NCBI GenBank assembly: GCA_021792555.1 | Contig: JAJYUL010000008.1 | Span: forward strand, 1 to 64,000 | Length of the DNA stretch: 64,000 nt | From: Pseudomonadota bacterium | Lineage (GTDB): Bacteria; Pseudomonadota; Gammaproteobacteria; Steroidobacterales; Steroidobacteraceae | Direction of reading: 5' to 3' | Part shown: piece by piece, positions 26,059 to 35,344 of the stretch | Numbering within the stretch: position 1 is the first letter of the stretch | Layout: every line of letters starts with the position of its first letter | Made by a program: the position numbers and the translations under genes | The notes under the pieces: generated by a model | What the model was told of the DNA's origin: nothing | Database searches by the model: none | The model's input: the letters and a program-made list of their open reading frames with translations, nothing else

Positions 26059-27255
26059 GTGCTTGAGCATCTCGACCGGCTGGCGCCGGATCCCATCCTG
26101 GGCCTGATGGCCGCTTTCCGCGCCGATTCCGACCCTCGCAAGGTGGATCTGGGCGTCGGCGTCTACCGCGACGAACGCGGCGAGACGCCGGTCATGCAGG
26201 CGGTGAGGGATGCCGAGCGCGCGGTGCTCGAGCGCCAGACGACCAAGACGTACGTGGCGCCCGCCGGCAACGCAGGCTTCAACGATGCGATGCGCCGGCT
26301 GACGCTCGGGGACGACTCCCCCTTGGCGCGCTCCGAGCGAGTCTGCGCCGTGCAGGCGCCCGGGGGCTGCGGTGCACTGCGTCTCGGCGCCGAGCTCATC
26401 CGCGTCGCGCGGCCCGAAGCCGTCGTGCACGTGAGCAACCCGACCTGGGCCAATCACGTGCCGCTGCTCTCAGGGTGCGGCCTGAAGCTCGAGCGCTATC
26501 CGTATTTCGATGCCGCCTGCGGCGGCGTCGCCTTCGAGGCCATGTTGAGCGCGCTCGAGGCCTTGCCGCCGCGCTCGGTGGTGCTGTTGCACGCCTCCTG
26601 CCACAACCCCACCGGCGCGGATCTCGAGGAGGCGCAATGGCGTGAGCTCGGCGCGCTGCTCGAGCGCCGTGCGCTGCTGCCGTTCATCGACATGGCCTAT
26701 CAGGGTCTCGGCCGTGGTCTGGCCGAGGACGCCTACGGCCTGCGGCTGCTCGCCGCGCAGTTGCCCGAGGCGCTGATCGCTGTGTCGTGCTCGAAGAACT
26801 TCGGCCTGTACCGCGAGCGTGTCGGTTGCCTGCTGGTGGTGGGCCAGAGCGGCGCGGCGGCCGAGGCCACGCTCACGCAGCTGGTGCGCATCGCGCGCGG
26901 CCTGTACTCGATGCCGCCGGATCACGGCGCGGCCATCGTGGCGGAAATCCTCGGCGAGGAGCCGCTGCGCGCGGCCTGGCAGCGCGAGCTCACCGCGATG
27001 CGCGAGCGGATCCTGCAGCTGCGCACCGCCGCGGCCGAGGCGCTCGCGGCGGCCTGTCCGCGCAAGGACTTCAGCCACATCGTGCGCCAGCGCGGCATGT
27101 TCTCCTACCTCGGCCTCGACAAGGACACGGTGCGGCGGCTGCGCGAGGCGCATCACGTCTACATGACCGACGACAGCCGCATCAACATCGCCGGGCTGCG
27201 CCTCGGGAACATCCCGTACTTCGCCCAGGCGGTCGCCCATGCGCTCGGTCAGTAG
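26059..27255 (+). CDS. Aromatic/aspartate aminotransferase (class I-alpha, TyrB/AspC-like)
   Basis: A 398-residue PLP transaminase. The family start LAPDPILGLMAAFRADSDP, the substrate-site VGVYRDE, the HNPTGADL motif and the Schiff-base lysine in SCSKNFGLYRERVG all match AspC/TyrB of E. coli. It should transaminate aspartate, tyrosine or phenylalanine with 2-oxoglutarate; which is preferred cannot be read from the sequence. The start is GTG at 26059 with GAGGAG 6 bases upstream. TAAACT at 26013-26018 is a possible -10. It overlaps the end of convergent folA by 7 bases. Confidence 0.9.
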   Translation: MLEHLDRLAPDPILGLMAAFRADSDPRKVDLGVGVYRDERGETPVMQAVRDAERAVLERQTTKTYVAPAGNAGFNDAMRRLTLGDDSPLARSERVCAVQAPGGCGALRLGAELIRVARPEAVVHVSNPTWANHVPLLSGCGLKLERYPYFDAACGGVAFEAMLSALEALPPRSVVLLHASCHNPTGADLEEAQWRELGALLERRALLPFIDMAYQGLGRGLAEDAYGLRLLAAQLPEALIAVSCSKNFGLYRERVGCLLVVGQSGAAAEATLTQLVRIARGLYSMPPDHGAAIVAEILGEEPLRAAWQRELTAMRERILQLRTAAAEALAAACPRKDFSHIVRQRGMFSYLGLDKDTVRRLREAHHVYMTDDSRINIAGLRLGNIPYFAQAVAHALGQ

Positions 27256-27776
27256 GCCCCCGGAGGCTGCGGGGCGCTCTTGCGCTCGAGTGTCATGAAG
27301 GTGAACGCATAAGCGTCGTGTTCGCCGGCTGCGTGGCGATGGCACTCGACGTCCGCCCATTGGGTCGGATCGAGAGCGGGGAAGAACGTGTCGCCCGCGA
27401 TGTCGGCGTGCACCAGCGTCAGGTAGATGCGCAGGGCGAACGGCATCAGCAGCCGGTACACCTCCGCGCCGCCGATGCCGATGAGCTCGGCGTCGTCGCG
27501 GACACAGCCGAGCGCCTGGCCGAGGGAGTGCACGGCGAGCACCCCCTCGCGCCGCCAGTGACGGTCGCGCGTCAGCACCAGATTGCGCCGCTCGGGCAGC
27601 GCCCGGCCGATCGATTCGTAGGTCCTGCGTCCCATCAGGATCGGCTTGCCGAGCGTGAGGGACTTGAAGCGCCGCAGGTCCTGCGGCAGGCGCCAGGGCA
27701 GGGCGTTGTCGCGGCCGATGCAGCCGTTCTCGGCCATCGCCACGATCAGGGAGACCTGCGGCTGCGCCAGACTCAT
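27249..27776 (-). CDS. folA: Dihydrofolate reductase
   Basis: A chromosomal-type DHFR of 175 residues: VSLIVAMAENGCIGRDNALPW at the N-terminus, the acidic catalytic residue Asp33 in LPQDLRRFK, GRRTYESIG and the GGAEVY nucleotide-site motif. It regenerates THF after thymidylate synthesis. It is last in the run rlmI-lgt-thyA-SET-kup-folA; in many relatives folA follows apaH instead. A perfect 6-bp inverted repeat (27792-27804) lies between it and kup. Confidence 0.95.
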   Translation of the reverse strand: MSLAQPQVSLIVAMAENGCIGRDNALPWRLPQDLRRFKSLTLGKPILMGRRTYESIGRALPERRNLVLTRDRHWRREGVLAVHSLGQALGCVRDDAELIGIGGAEVYRLLMPFALRIYLTLVHADIAGDTFFPALDPTQWADVECHRHAAGEHDAYAFTFMTLERKSAPQPPGAY

Positions 27777-27791
27777 CGGTACCCCACGCGT

Positions 27792-27804
27792 ATCGGGTCC
27801 CGAT
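27792..27804. repeat. Perfect inverted repeat ATCGGG-T-CCCGAT
   Basis: Six-base arms around a single central base in the 43-base kup-folA gap. It may be a small hairpin or an operator; no T-run follows on either strand, so it is not an intrinsic terminator. Confidence 0.3.
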
Positions 27805-27819
27805 TCTGCACGCGCGGCC

Positions 27820-29691
27820 TCAGATTTCCACCACGGTGTTGAGCGAGACCACGCCGCGGGAGGGCATGCGGAAGAACTCCGCGGCCTGGGTGCTGTGCCG
27901 CTGCATGCGGGCGAACAGAATGCGCTGCAGTCCGCGCCAGCCGGGCAGATCCCGCGCGCGCACCACGTGCTGGCCGACGAAGAACGAGCTGTCCTCCATG
28001 AACACCTTCAGTCCGCGGGCGCGGCAGCCGCGCAGCGCCTCGGCGACGTCGGGCGTCTCCATGAACCCGAAGCGCGCGGTCACCAGATAGACCCCCGGCA
28101 GCGTCTCGTCGATCTCCACGCGGTTGGCCGGATCCTGGCGCGGCGTGCGCACGATCTCGAGGTTGAGGATGATGAGCCGCTCGTGCACCACGCGGTTGTG
28201 CTCGAGGTTGCGGATCAGCGCCGAGGGGACCAGATCCGGGGTGCTGGCGAGGAACACCGCCGTCCCCGGCACGCGATGCACGCCGGCGAGCAGTTTCGGC
28301 AGCTCGCTGCGCGGGATGGCCTGGCGAGCCAGCGCCGCGCGCAGCTCCAGCCGTCCGCTGCGCCAGGTGATGAACACGATGAACAGCATCGCCGCGAGGG
28401 TGAGCGGTATCCAGCCGCCGCTCGGCACCTTCGTCATGTTGCCGAGGAAGAAGACCGCATCGACCAGGAACAGCACGCCGAACACCAGCCCGACGACCCA
28501 CTTCGGCCAGTTCCACTGCTGCAGCGCGACGAACGCCCCGAGCACGGTGGTGATCAGCATGGTGCCGACCACCGCCGAGCCGTACGCGGCCGACAGGGCG
28601 TTCGAGGAGCCGAAGCCCACCACGAACGCCACCACGGCGATGAACACCAGCCAGTTGACTACCGGCACGTAGATCTGGCCGAGCTCGGTGGCCGAGGTCT
28701 GCAGCACCCGGATGCGCGGCAGCAGGTCGAGCTGCACGGCCTGGCGGGCCATGGAGAATGCGCCGGAGATGACAGCTTGGGAGGCGATGACGGTGGCGGC
28801 GGTCGCCAGCATGACCATCCACGGCAGCGCCGAGGGTGAGACCATGAAGTAGAGCGTCAGCGGAATGGAATGCCCTTCCTTCAGCTGCAGCGCGCCCTGG
28901 CCGAAATAATTGAGCAGCAGCGCCGGCCAGATGAGCGAGAACCACGCCACGCGCACCGGCTCCTTGCCGAAGTGGCCCATGTCGGCGTAGAGGGCCTCGC
29001 CCCCGGTGAGGCACAGGAATACCGCGCCGATCACCGCGAGCGCCACCCCGGGGCGGTGCACCAGCAGATCGATGCCGTAGCCGGGGTTGAGCGCGTACAG
29101 CACCACCGGATCGGCGCGGATCGCCTGGATGCCGGTTGCCGCCAGCACCAGGAACCACACGATCATGATCGGACCGAACAGGGCCCCGACGCGGGCCGTG
29201 CCGCGGCGCTGGTAGGCGAACAATCCGGCAATGACCCCCACGGTGAGCGGCACCACCGCGTGCTGCAGATCCGGGCTCAACACCTGCAGTCCCTCCACGG
29301 CGCTGAGTACGCTGATGGCCGGGGTGATGAGCGAGTCGCAGAAGAAGAATGCCGTGCCGGCGAGCGCGAGCCACACCACCATGCGCGCCCAGAGGCTGCC
29401 GGCGACGCTGTTGCGCTGCGCGAGCGCGAACATCGCGAGGATCCCGCCTTCGCCCTCGTTGTCCGCGCGCATGATGATGCTGATGTACTTGACGGTGACC
29501 GAGATGGTCAGCGCCCAGACGATCAGCGACAGCGAGCCGAGCACCGCGAGGTGATCGAAGTGGCCGGCCTCGGTGAGCGTCTCCTCGAGGGCATAGAGCG
29601 GGCTGGTGCCGATGTCGCCGTAGACGATGCCAGTTGCCCCGATGACCGCCGCCAGGGTCCAGCCGCGCGAGTGACCGGGGCTCGAGCTCAT
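27820..29691 (-). CDS. kup: Low-affinity potassium uptake protein Kup
   Basis: A K+/H+ symporter of the KUP/HAK/KT family, 623 residues, with about 12 membrane helices in the first 440 residues and a hydrophilic C-terminal region. The signature VYGDIGTSPLYAL is at about residues 23-35, and GGEALYADMGHFG lies in the middle. ATG at 29691 has GAGG 5 bases upstream and lies just after the stop of the SET gene, so the two are probably co-transcribed. Confidence 0.95.
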   Translation of the reverse strand: MSSSPGHSRGWTLAAVIGATGIVYGDIGTSPLYALEETLTEAGHFDHLAVLGSLSLIVWALTISVTVKYISIIMRADNEGEGGILAMFALAQRNSVAGSLWARMVVWLALAGTAFFFCDSLITPAISVLSAVEGLQVLSPDLQHAVVPLTVGVIAGLFAYQRRGTARVGALFGPIMIVWFLVLAATGIQAIRADPVVLYALNPGYGIDLLVHRPGVALAVIGAVFLCLTGGEALYADMGHFGKEPVRVAWFSLIWPALLLNYFGQGALQLKEGHSIPLTLYFMVSPSALPWMVMLATAATVIASQAVISGAFSMARQAVQLDLLPRIRVLQTSATELGQIYVPVVNWLVFIAVVAFVVGFGSSNALSAAYGSAVVGTMLITTVLGAFVALQQWNWPKWVVGLVFGVLFLVDAVFFLGNMTKVPSGGWIPLTLAAMLFIVFITWRSGRLELRAALARQAIPRSELPKLLAGVHRVPGTAVFLASTPDLVPSALIRNLEHNRVVHERLIILNLEIVRTPRQDPANRVEIDETLPGVYLVTARFGFMETPDVAEALRGCRARGLKVFMEDSSFFVGQHVVRARDLPGWRGLQRILFARMQRHSTQAAEFFRMPSRGVVSLNTVVEI

Positions 29692-29695
29692 CGCC

Positions 29696-30280
29696 TCACC
29701 GCGCGGAGCCCTTGGTGCGTACGCGCGATCTCTTGCGCGCTGTGCCGCGCTGGGATGTCTTCGGCCGCCGGCCCTCTGGTGTGCGCGCAGCTGCGCTGCG
29801 CGGCGGCTTTTTCTTCGCCGGCCAGAGCATCGTGCCGCGGCAGCCGGGCTGCCCGCAGCGGCAGGCATAGATCTCATCGACGTCGGGCGGGTCGTCCGGG
29901 GAGCGCCCGAGCTGGTAATCGTAGTTCAGCTCCTCGCCCGGCTGGATGGTGCGGATCGCCTCGATGAACACCCGCTTGCCCTCGATCACCGCCTCGCAGT
30001 TCGGTCCGCACGAGTGGTTGATGAAGCGTGCATCGTTGCCGCCCACGCCGGCATCGATCACGGTGCGCGCATCCACGATGAACAGGAAGGTGTGGTTGTC
30101 GCGCTCGCCGCGGTCCTGGTAGCGGTGGTCCGCCTCCTGGTGCGTCACCCGCTCCCCGAGGTACTCGATGATGCGCGTGCCCTTGCGGATGCGCCGCAGC
30201 GCGAAGGCGCCCCGGCCGTGCACCCTGGAGCGGCGGACCTTGAAGTACGGCGCGCCGCGCGGGGCGCTCTTGCCGGTCAC
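29696..30280 (-). CDS. SET-domain protein-lysine methyltransferase
   Basis: A 194-residue protein: a SET domain (about 12-120) with HGRGAFA, GNDARFINHSCGPNCE and EELNYDYQLG, the SAM and active-site motifs including the catalytic Tyr. A post-SET cysteine cluster (ACRCGQPGCRGTM) follows, then a very basic Lys/Arg/Pro tail (about 155-194). A post-SET Zn site is typical of eukaryotic-type histone methyltransferases and their bacterial homologues. The substrate is unknown; a lysine-rich chromatin-like or ribosomal protein is the obvious class. It lies between thyA and kup with gaps under 12 bases. Confidence 0.85.
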   Translation of the reverse strand: MTGKSAPRGAPYFKVRRSRVHGRGAFALRRIRKGTRIIEYLGERVTHQEADHRYQDRGERDNHTFLFIVDARTVIDAGVGGNDARFINHSCGPNCEAVIEGKRVFIEAIRTIQPGEELNYDYQLGRSPDDPPDVDEIYACRCGQPGCRGTMLWPAKKKPPRSAAARTPEGRRPKTSQRGTARKRSRVRTKGSAR

Positions 30281-30290
30281 GGGCGGCCCC

Positions 30291-31085
30291 TCAGACGGCC
30301 ACCGGCGCGGGGATGGCCGGGTGATGCTGGTAGTTCACGAATTCGAAGTCCTCGGGGCGGTAGTCGAACAGGGTGTCCGGGCGGCGCCCGATGCGCAGCT
30401 GCGGCAGCGGGTACGGCTCGCGCGCGAGCTGCGTTCGCGCCTGCTCGAGATGATTGCGGTACAGGTGGCAGTCCCCGCCGGTCCAGATGAACTCCCCGGG
30501 CTCGAGATCGCACTGCTGGGCGAGCATGTGGGTGAGCAGGGCGTAGCTGGCGATGTTGAACGGAACCCCGAGAAACACATCGGCGCTGCGCTGGTAGAGC
30601 TGGCAGGAGAGCCTGCCGGCTGCGACGTGGAACTGAAAGAGCGCGTGGCAGGGCATCAGGCGCATCCGCGGCAGATCCCCGACGTTCCAGGCGCTCACCA
30701 CGATGCGCCGCGAGTCCGGGTCCCGCCGGATCAGCTCGATCGCCGCGCTGATCTGATCGATGCTCTCACCGTTGGCGGCCGTCCACGCGCGCCATTGCTT
30801 GCCGTAGACCGGGCCGAGCTCGCCGTGCTCGTCGGCCCACTCGTCCCAGATGCTCACGCCGTGCTCGTGCAGCCAGCGCACGTTGGTCTCGCCGCGCAGG
30901 AACCACAGCAGCTCGCAGATCACCGAGCGCACGTGGATGCGCTTGGTGGTCACCAGCGGAAAGCCCGCCGCCAGATCGAAGCGCAGCTGCTCGCCGAAGC
31001 GCGACAGCGTGCCGGTGCCGGTGCGGTCGCCTTTGGGCGTGCCGCTCTCGAGGATGCGGCGCATCAGATCGAGATACGGGCGCAT
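30291..31085 (-). CDS. thyA: Thymidylate synthase ThyA
   Basis: It methylates dUMP to dTMP with methylene-THF. The 264-residue protein has the E. coli length and all key motifs: [14 protein letters not shown] at the phosphate site, the nucleophilic Cys in [10 protein letters not shown], the RRIVVSAWN segment and [10 protein letters not shown]. It is 6 bases downstream of lgt, the usual lgt-thyA order, and shares the run with folA, which reduces the DHF it makes. Confidence 0.97.
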   Translation of the reverse strand: MRPYLDLMRRILESGTPKGDRTGTGTLSRFGEQLRFDLAAGFPLVTTKRIHVRSVICELLWFLRGETNVRWLHEHGVSIWDEWADEHGELGPVYGKQWRAWTAANGESIDQISAAIELIRRDPDSRRIVVSAWNVGDLPRMRLMPCHALFQFHVAAGRLSCQLYQRSADVFLGVPFNIASYALLTHMLAQQCDLEPGEFIWTGGDCHLYRNHLEQARTQLAREPYPLPQLRIGRRPDTLFDYRPEDFEFVNYQHHPAIPAPVAV

Positions 31086-31091
31086 CGCGGC

Positions 31092-31904
31092 TCAACGCGC
31101 GGCGGCGGCCGGAAGGTAGTTACCTGAGGTCTTGCGCGCCTGATAGGCGTAGATGAGCAGTCCGGCGCCGATCACGATCATGGGGAAGGAGAGCACCTGG
31201 CCCATCGTGACCCAGCCCCAGGCGAGGTAGCCAAGCTGCGGGTCCGGCAGGCGCACGAACTCCACCAGGAAGCGGAACGTGCCGTACAGCAGCAGGAACA
31301 GCCCCGAGGCGGCCAGGCGCGGCTTGGGTTTGGCGGTGAACAGCCACATCGTGGTGAACAGCACGACGCCCTCGAAGAACGCCTCGTAGAGCTGCGAGGG
31401 CTGGCGCACCACGCCGTGGTACAGAAAGCCCCAGGGCAGCGTCGTCGGCTTGCCCCACAGCTCGCCGTTGATGAAGTTGCCGATGCGGCCGAAGAACAGG
31501 CCGAGCGCCGGCAGCGGCACGGTGAAGTCGAACACGTCGGCCGCATTGCGCTTGCGGCGCCAGGCGAACAGCGTCATCGCCAGGATGACCCCGAGCAGGC
31601 CGCCGTGAAAGGACATCCCCCCGTCCCACACCTCGATCGGGTACCAGGGATTATGCGGGGTCCAGAAGGTCATGCCGTAGAAGAGCACGTAGCCGATGCG
31701 CCCGCCGAGGATGACCCCGAGCATGCAGTAGAAGATCAGGTCATCGACGTCCACCGCCTTCCAGGTGGACTCGGGCCGCGAGGCGCGATAGCGCGCCAGG
31801 CCCCAGGCGCCGGCGAAGCCGAGCAGGTACATGATCCCGTACCAGTGCACCTTGAGCGGGCCGATACGGAACGCGATTGGATTGATGTCGGGGTACTTGA
31901 TCAT
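31092..31904 (-). CDS. lgt: Phosphatidylglycerol-prolipoprotein diacylglyceryl transferase
   Basis: It attaches diacylglycerol to the lipobox cysteine of prolipoproteins; RlpA in this window is a likely substrate. The 270-residue membrane protein has about seven helices, the HWYGIMYLLGF start, GGRIGYVLFYG and the signature GRIGNFINGELWG. ATG at 31904 fits the family start; the open frame further upstream is the shadow of rlmI. No obvious ribosome-binding site is seen. Confidence 0.95.
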   Translation of the reverse strand: MIKYPDINPIAFRIGPLKVHWYGIMYLLGFAGAWGLARYRASRPESTWKAVDVDDLIFYCMLGVILGGRIGYVLFYGMTFWTPHNPWYPIEVWDGGMSFHGGLLGVILAMTLFAWRRKRNAADVFDFTVPLPALGLFFGRIGNFINGELWGKPTTLPWGFLYHGVVRQPSQLYEAFFEGVVLFTTMWLFTAKPKPRLAASGLFLLLYGTFRFLVEFVRLPDPQLGYLAWGWVTMGQVLSFPMIVIGAGLLIYAYQARKTSGNYLPAAAAR

Positions 31905-31915
31905 GGCGGTGCAGT

Positions 31916-33145
31916 TTAGCCGACCTGGGCGCTGATGCGGCAGAAGAACGCCTTCAGGTAGCGCGTTTCGGGGACGGCGGGGTGAATCGGATGGTCCGGC
32001 GACTGCCCCCCGGCCTCGAGGATCTGCACGCCCCGGCCGCTGTGCCGCCCCGCCGTCTGCAGGATCTCGGTGAGCGCCTCGCCCGTGAGGTGATACGAGC
32101 AGGAGCACGACACCAGCAGCCCCTCCTCGCCGATCAGTCCCATCGCCAGCTGGTTGAGCTTGCGGTAGGCGGCCTGGCCGCGCGGAATGTCCTTCTTGCG
32201 CTTGATGAAGGCCGGCGGGTCGAGCACGACCACATCGAAGCGCTCGCCGCGCTCGCGCAGCGCGGTGAGCGCGTCGAACGCGTCTGCGCGCAGAGTCTCG
32301 AGGGCGAGTCCGTTGGCCGCGGCGTTGCGCTCGGCGTACTGCAGCGCGGACTCGGAGGCATCGACGCAGAGTGCGGAGCCCGCCCCGGCGGCAAGCGCCG
32401 TGAGGCTCCACGCCCCGACGTAGCCGCACACATCGAGGACGCGCGCACCGGGGCTGAGGAAGCGGGTGAGCCGCGCGCGGTTGGCGCACTGGTCGTAGAA
32501 CCAGCCGGTCTTCTGGCCCGCGGCGAGCGGCGCGGTGAAGCCGAGGCCGGCCTCCCGCACCGTCACATCGGCGGGGATCTCACCGAAGGCCGGCTCGGCG
32601 ATGCGCGGCAGGTTCTCGAGCAGGCGCGCGCCGGAGTCGTTCTTCCAGAAGAGCCCCGCCGGGGCGAGCCGCTCGCGCACGGCGGCCTCGATCGTCCCGC
32701 GCAGCGCCTCCATCCCGGCGGTGGCGATCTGCCCGACGAGCAGATCCGCGTAGCGGTCGAGCACCAGGCCCGGCAGGCCATCGGACTCGCCGAACACGAG
32801 CCGGTAGTAGGGCTCCCGATACAGTCGCTCGCGCAGCCGCAGCGCCCCCCCGAGCCGCTCCTCGATGAGCGCGCGGTCGATGGGGCGGGAGGCGTCGCGG
32901 CTGACGATGCGCGCGCAGATGAGCGCGTGGGGATTTACGTAGGCGTGGCCCAGAAACTGCCCGCGGTGCGACTCGATCCGCGCGCTCTGCCCCGGGCTGA
33001 ACGCCCGCAGCGGGGTGCTCTCGTCGATCTCGTTGCTGAACACCCAGGGATGCCCGGCGAGGATCCTGCGCTCCTCGCCGCGCTTCAGGCGCAGTGCGTG
33101 GGCGGCGTGCGGGGGCGGCTCGGCGGCGGGCGGCGGGGCGTTCAA
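31916..33145 (-). CDS. RlmI-like 23S rRNA (cytosine-5) methyltransferase
   Basis: A 409-residue SAM-dependent methyltransferase with an N-terminal PUA-like domain (LKRGEERRILAGHPWVFSNEI) and a Rossmann domain with VLDVCGYVGAWSL and the catalytic VVLDPPAFIKRKKD. Close relatives in E. coli are RlmI (m5C1962) and RlmK. Assignment to RlmI rather than a paralogue is by family likeness only. The frame begins with TTG at 33145; the Pro-rich first 15 residues are not conserved, so the true start is uncertain. Confidence 0.85.
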   Translation of the reverse strand: MNAPPPAAEPPPHAAHALRLKRGEERRILAGHPWVFSNEIDESTPLRAFSPGQSARIESHRGQFLGHAYVNPHALICARIVSRDASRPIDRALIEERLGGALRLRERLYREPYYRLVFGESDGLPGLVLDRYADLLVGQIATAGMEALRGTIEAAVRERLAPAGLFWKNDSGARLLENLPRIAEPAFGEIPADVTVREAGLGFTAPLAAGQKTGWFYDQCANRARLTRFLSPGARVLDVCGYVGAWSLTALAAGAGSALCVDASESALQYAERNAAANGLALETLRADAFDALTALRERGERFDVVVLDPPAFIKRKKDIPRGQAAYRKLNQLAMGLIGEEGLLVSCSCSYHLTGEALTEILQTAGRHSGRGVQILEAGGQSPDHPIHPAVPETRYLKAFFCRISAQVG

Positions 33146-33255
33146 GGGTGCGGTCGGCGGCGATTTGAGGGGGCGGCAGTATACAGGCGCGCGTGCCGCG
33201 CCGCGCGCTATGCTCAGCGCCCCTATCCGCCGCCGGGCGCGCCCGCGGGAGTCCC

Positions 33256-35343
33256 ATGGAAAGCCGACATCGCAACGCCGACGGCACGCCCAAATACACT
33301 AACCGGCTGATTCACGAGACCAGCCCCTACCTGCGCCAGCACGCGCACAATCCGGTCGACTGGCACCCCTGGGGCGATGAGGCGTTCGAACTGGCGCGCG
33401 AACTCGGCCGTCCGGTGCACCTCAGCATCGGCTACGCCGCCTGTCACTGGTGCCACGTGCTCGCTGCGGAGAGTTTCGAGGACGGCGAGACTGCGCAGCT
33501 GCTCAACGAGCGGTTCGTCAACATCAAGGTCGATCGCGAGGAGCGGCCCGACATCGACCGCATCTACCAGATCGCCCAGCAGATGCTCACCCGCGCCCCA
33601 GGCGGCTGGCCGCTCACCATGTTCCTGACCAGCGAGCGGCGGCCGTTTTTCGGCGGCACGTACTTCCCGCCCGAGCCGCGTCACGGGCTGCCGGGCTTCA
33701 AGGATCTGCTCGGGCGCGTCGCGCGCTACTACGCCGAGCATCGCACGCAGCTCGATGCGCAGGGCGAGGCGCTCGCCGCGGCGTTCGCGAGCATCGATCC
33801 GCCGCCGCCGGCGGCGGATCTGCGCCTCGATGCCGCGCCCCTCGAGCAGGCCCGCTCGGGGCTCGAGGCGAGCTTCGATGCGCGCCACGGCGGCTTCGGC
33901 GGTGCGCCGAAATTCCCGCATCCGGGCTCGATCGAGCGGCTGCTGCGGCACTGGCGCGCGAGCGCGCACCGCGAGCCGCCGGACCTCAAGGCGCTCTACA
34001 TGGCGAGCCTCACGCTCAAGCGCATGGCCGAGGGCGGGATCCACGATGCGCTCGGCGGCGGGTTCTGCCGCTACTCGGTCGATGAGCTGTGGAGAATTCC
34101 GCACTTCGAGAAGATGCTCTACGACAACGCCTGGCTGCTGTCGGTGTACGCCGATGCGTACGTGGCGAGCGGCGATGAGCTGTATGCGCGCATCGCGCGT
34201 GACACCGCCGATTGGATGCGGCGCGAGATGCAATCCGACGAGGGCGGCTTTTACTCCAGTCTCGATGCGGACTCGGCCGGCCACGAGGGCAGCTTCTACG
34301 TGTGGGATCGCGATGAGCTGCGCGCGGCGCTCAGCGAGGAGGAGTACGCCGCGTTCGCGCCCTGCTACGGCCTCGATCAGCCCGCGAACTTCGAGGGGCG
34401 CTGGCACCTGTACCTCGCGCGCGAGCCGGCCGCCATCGCCGCCGAGCTCGATCTGCCCGCCGAGCGCCTGGGGGAGCTGCTCGAGAGCGCCCGCGGGAAG
34501 CTGCTCGCGGTACGGGAGCGGCGCGAGCGGCCGATGCGCGACGAGAAGATCCTCACCGGGTGGAACGGACTGGCCATCGCGGGCCTCGCGCGCGCCGCCC
34601 GCGCCATCGAGTGCGCCGGGCTCGAGGAGTCGGCCAGCCGCGCGCTCCAGTTCGCGCGCCGCACGCTCTGGCGCGACGGGCGCCTCGCGGCCACCTGCAG
34701 CGAGGGGCGCGCGCGGCTGAATGCCTATCTCGACGATTACGTGTTCCTCGCCGACGGCGTGCTCGAGCTGCAGCAGCTGCGGCTGCGGCCGGCGGAGCTC
34801 GCCTTCGCCTGCGAGCTGATGGAGGTCGTGTTGGCACACTTCGCCGCCCCCGAGGGCGGGTTCTTCTTCACCTCGGACGATCACGAGCCGCTGCTGCACC
34901 GCATGAAGACCTTCGCCGACGAGGCGCTGCCGGCCGGTAACGCGGTGGCGGCCCGGGTGCTGCTGCGGCTGGGGTACCTGCTCGGGGAGAGCCGCTATCT
35001 GCAGGCGGCCGAAGGCATCGTGCGGGCCGGGTGGGCGCCGCTTGCGCACCATCCGCAGGCGCATGCGACGCTGTTGAACGCGCTCGAGGAGCTGCTCGAT
35101 CCGCCGGAGATCGTGATCCTGCGCGGGCAGGCGCAGGCCATCGAGTCGTGGCGGCGTGAGCTCGCGCGCCTCTACGCGCCGCGGCGCATGGTGCTCGCCG
35201 CGGCGGCGGATGCCGCCGATCTGCCGGCGGCGATCGCCGCGAAGCCGCCGCGCGGGGCGGCTTGCGCCTATCTGTGCCGCGGCAGCGTCTGCGGCGAGCC
35301 GCTCGATTCCTTCGCGGCGCTCGCCGAGGCGCTGCGCGCGTAG
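33256..35343 (+). CDS. Thioredoxin-domain protein of the YyaL/SPATA20 family (DUF255)
   Basis: A 695-residue protein: an N-terminal thioredoxin-like domain (about 1-165) starting with [21 protein letters not shown] and holding the CxxC in [11 protein letters not shown], then an (alpha/alpha)6 barrel-like region resembling N-acylglucosamine 2-epimerases (about 190-640). The family is widespread but its reaction is not established. ATG at 33256 has GGGAG 5 bases upstream. It is divergent from rlmI and ends one base before putA, convergently. Confidence 0.88.
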   Translation: MESRHRNADGTPKYTNRLIHETSPYLRQHAHNPVDWHPWGDEAFELARELGRPVHLSIGYAACHWCHVLAAESFEDGETAQLLNERFVNIKVDREERPDIDRIYQIAQQMLTRAPGGWPLTMFLTSERRPFFGGTYFPPEPRHGLPGFKDLLGRVARYYAEHRTQLDAQGEALAAAFASIDPPPPAADLRLDAAPLEQARSGLEASFDARHGGFGGAPKFPHPGSIERLLRHWRASAHREPPDLKALYMASLTLKRMAEGGIHDALGGGFCRYSVDELWRIPHFEKMLYDNAWLLSVYADAYVASGDELYARIARDTADWMRREMQSDEGGFYSSLDADSAGHEGSFYVWDRDELRAALSEEEYAAFAPCYGLDQPANFEGRWHLYLAREPAAIAAELDLPAERLGELLESARGKLLAVRERRERPMRDEKILTGWNGLAIAGLARAARAIECAGLEESASRALQFARRTLWRDGRLAATCSEGRARLNAYLDDYVFLADGVLELQQLRLRPAELAFACELMEVVLAHFAAPEGGFFFTSDDHEPLLHRMKTFADEALPAGNAVAARVLLRLGYLLGESRYLQAAEGIVRAGWAPLAHHPQAHATLLNALEELLDPPEIVILRGQAQAIESWRRELARLYAPRRMVLAAAADAADLPAAIAAKPPRGAACAYLCRGSVCGEPLDSFAALAEALRA

Positions 35344-35344
35344 C

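Noticed and set aside
27792-27804. kup-folA inverted repeat as an intrinsic terminator
   Set aside because: The loop is one base and no T-run follows on either strand.
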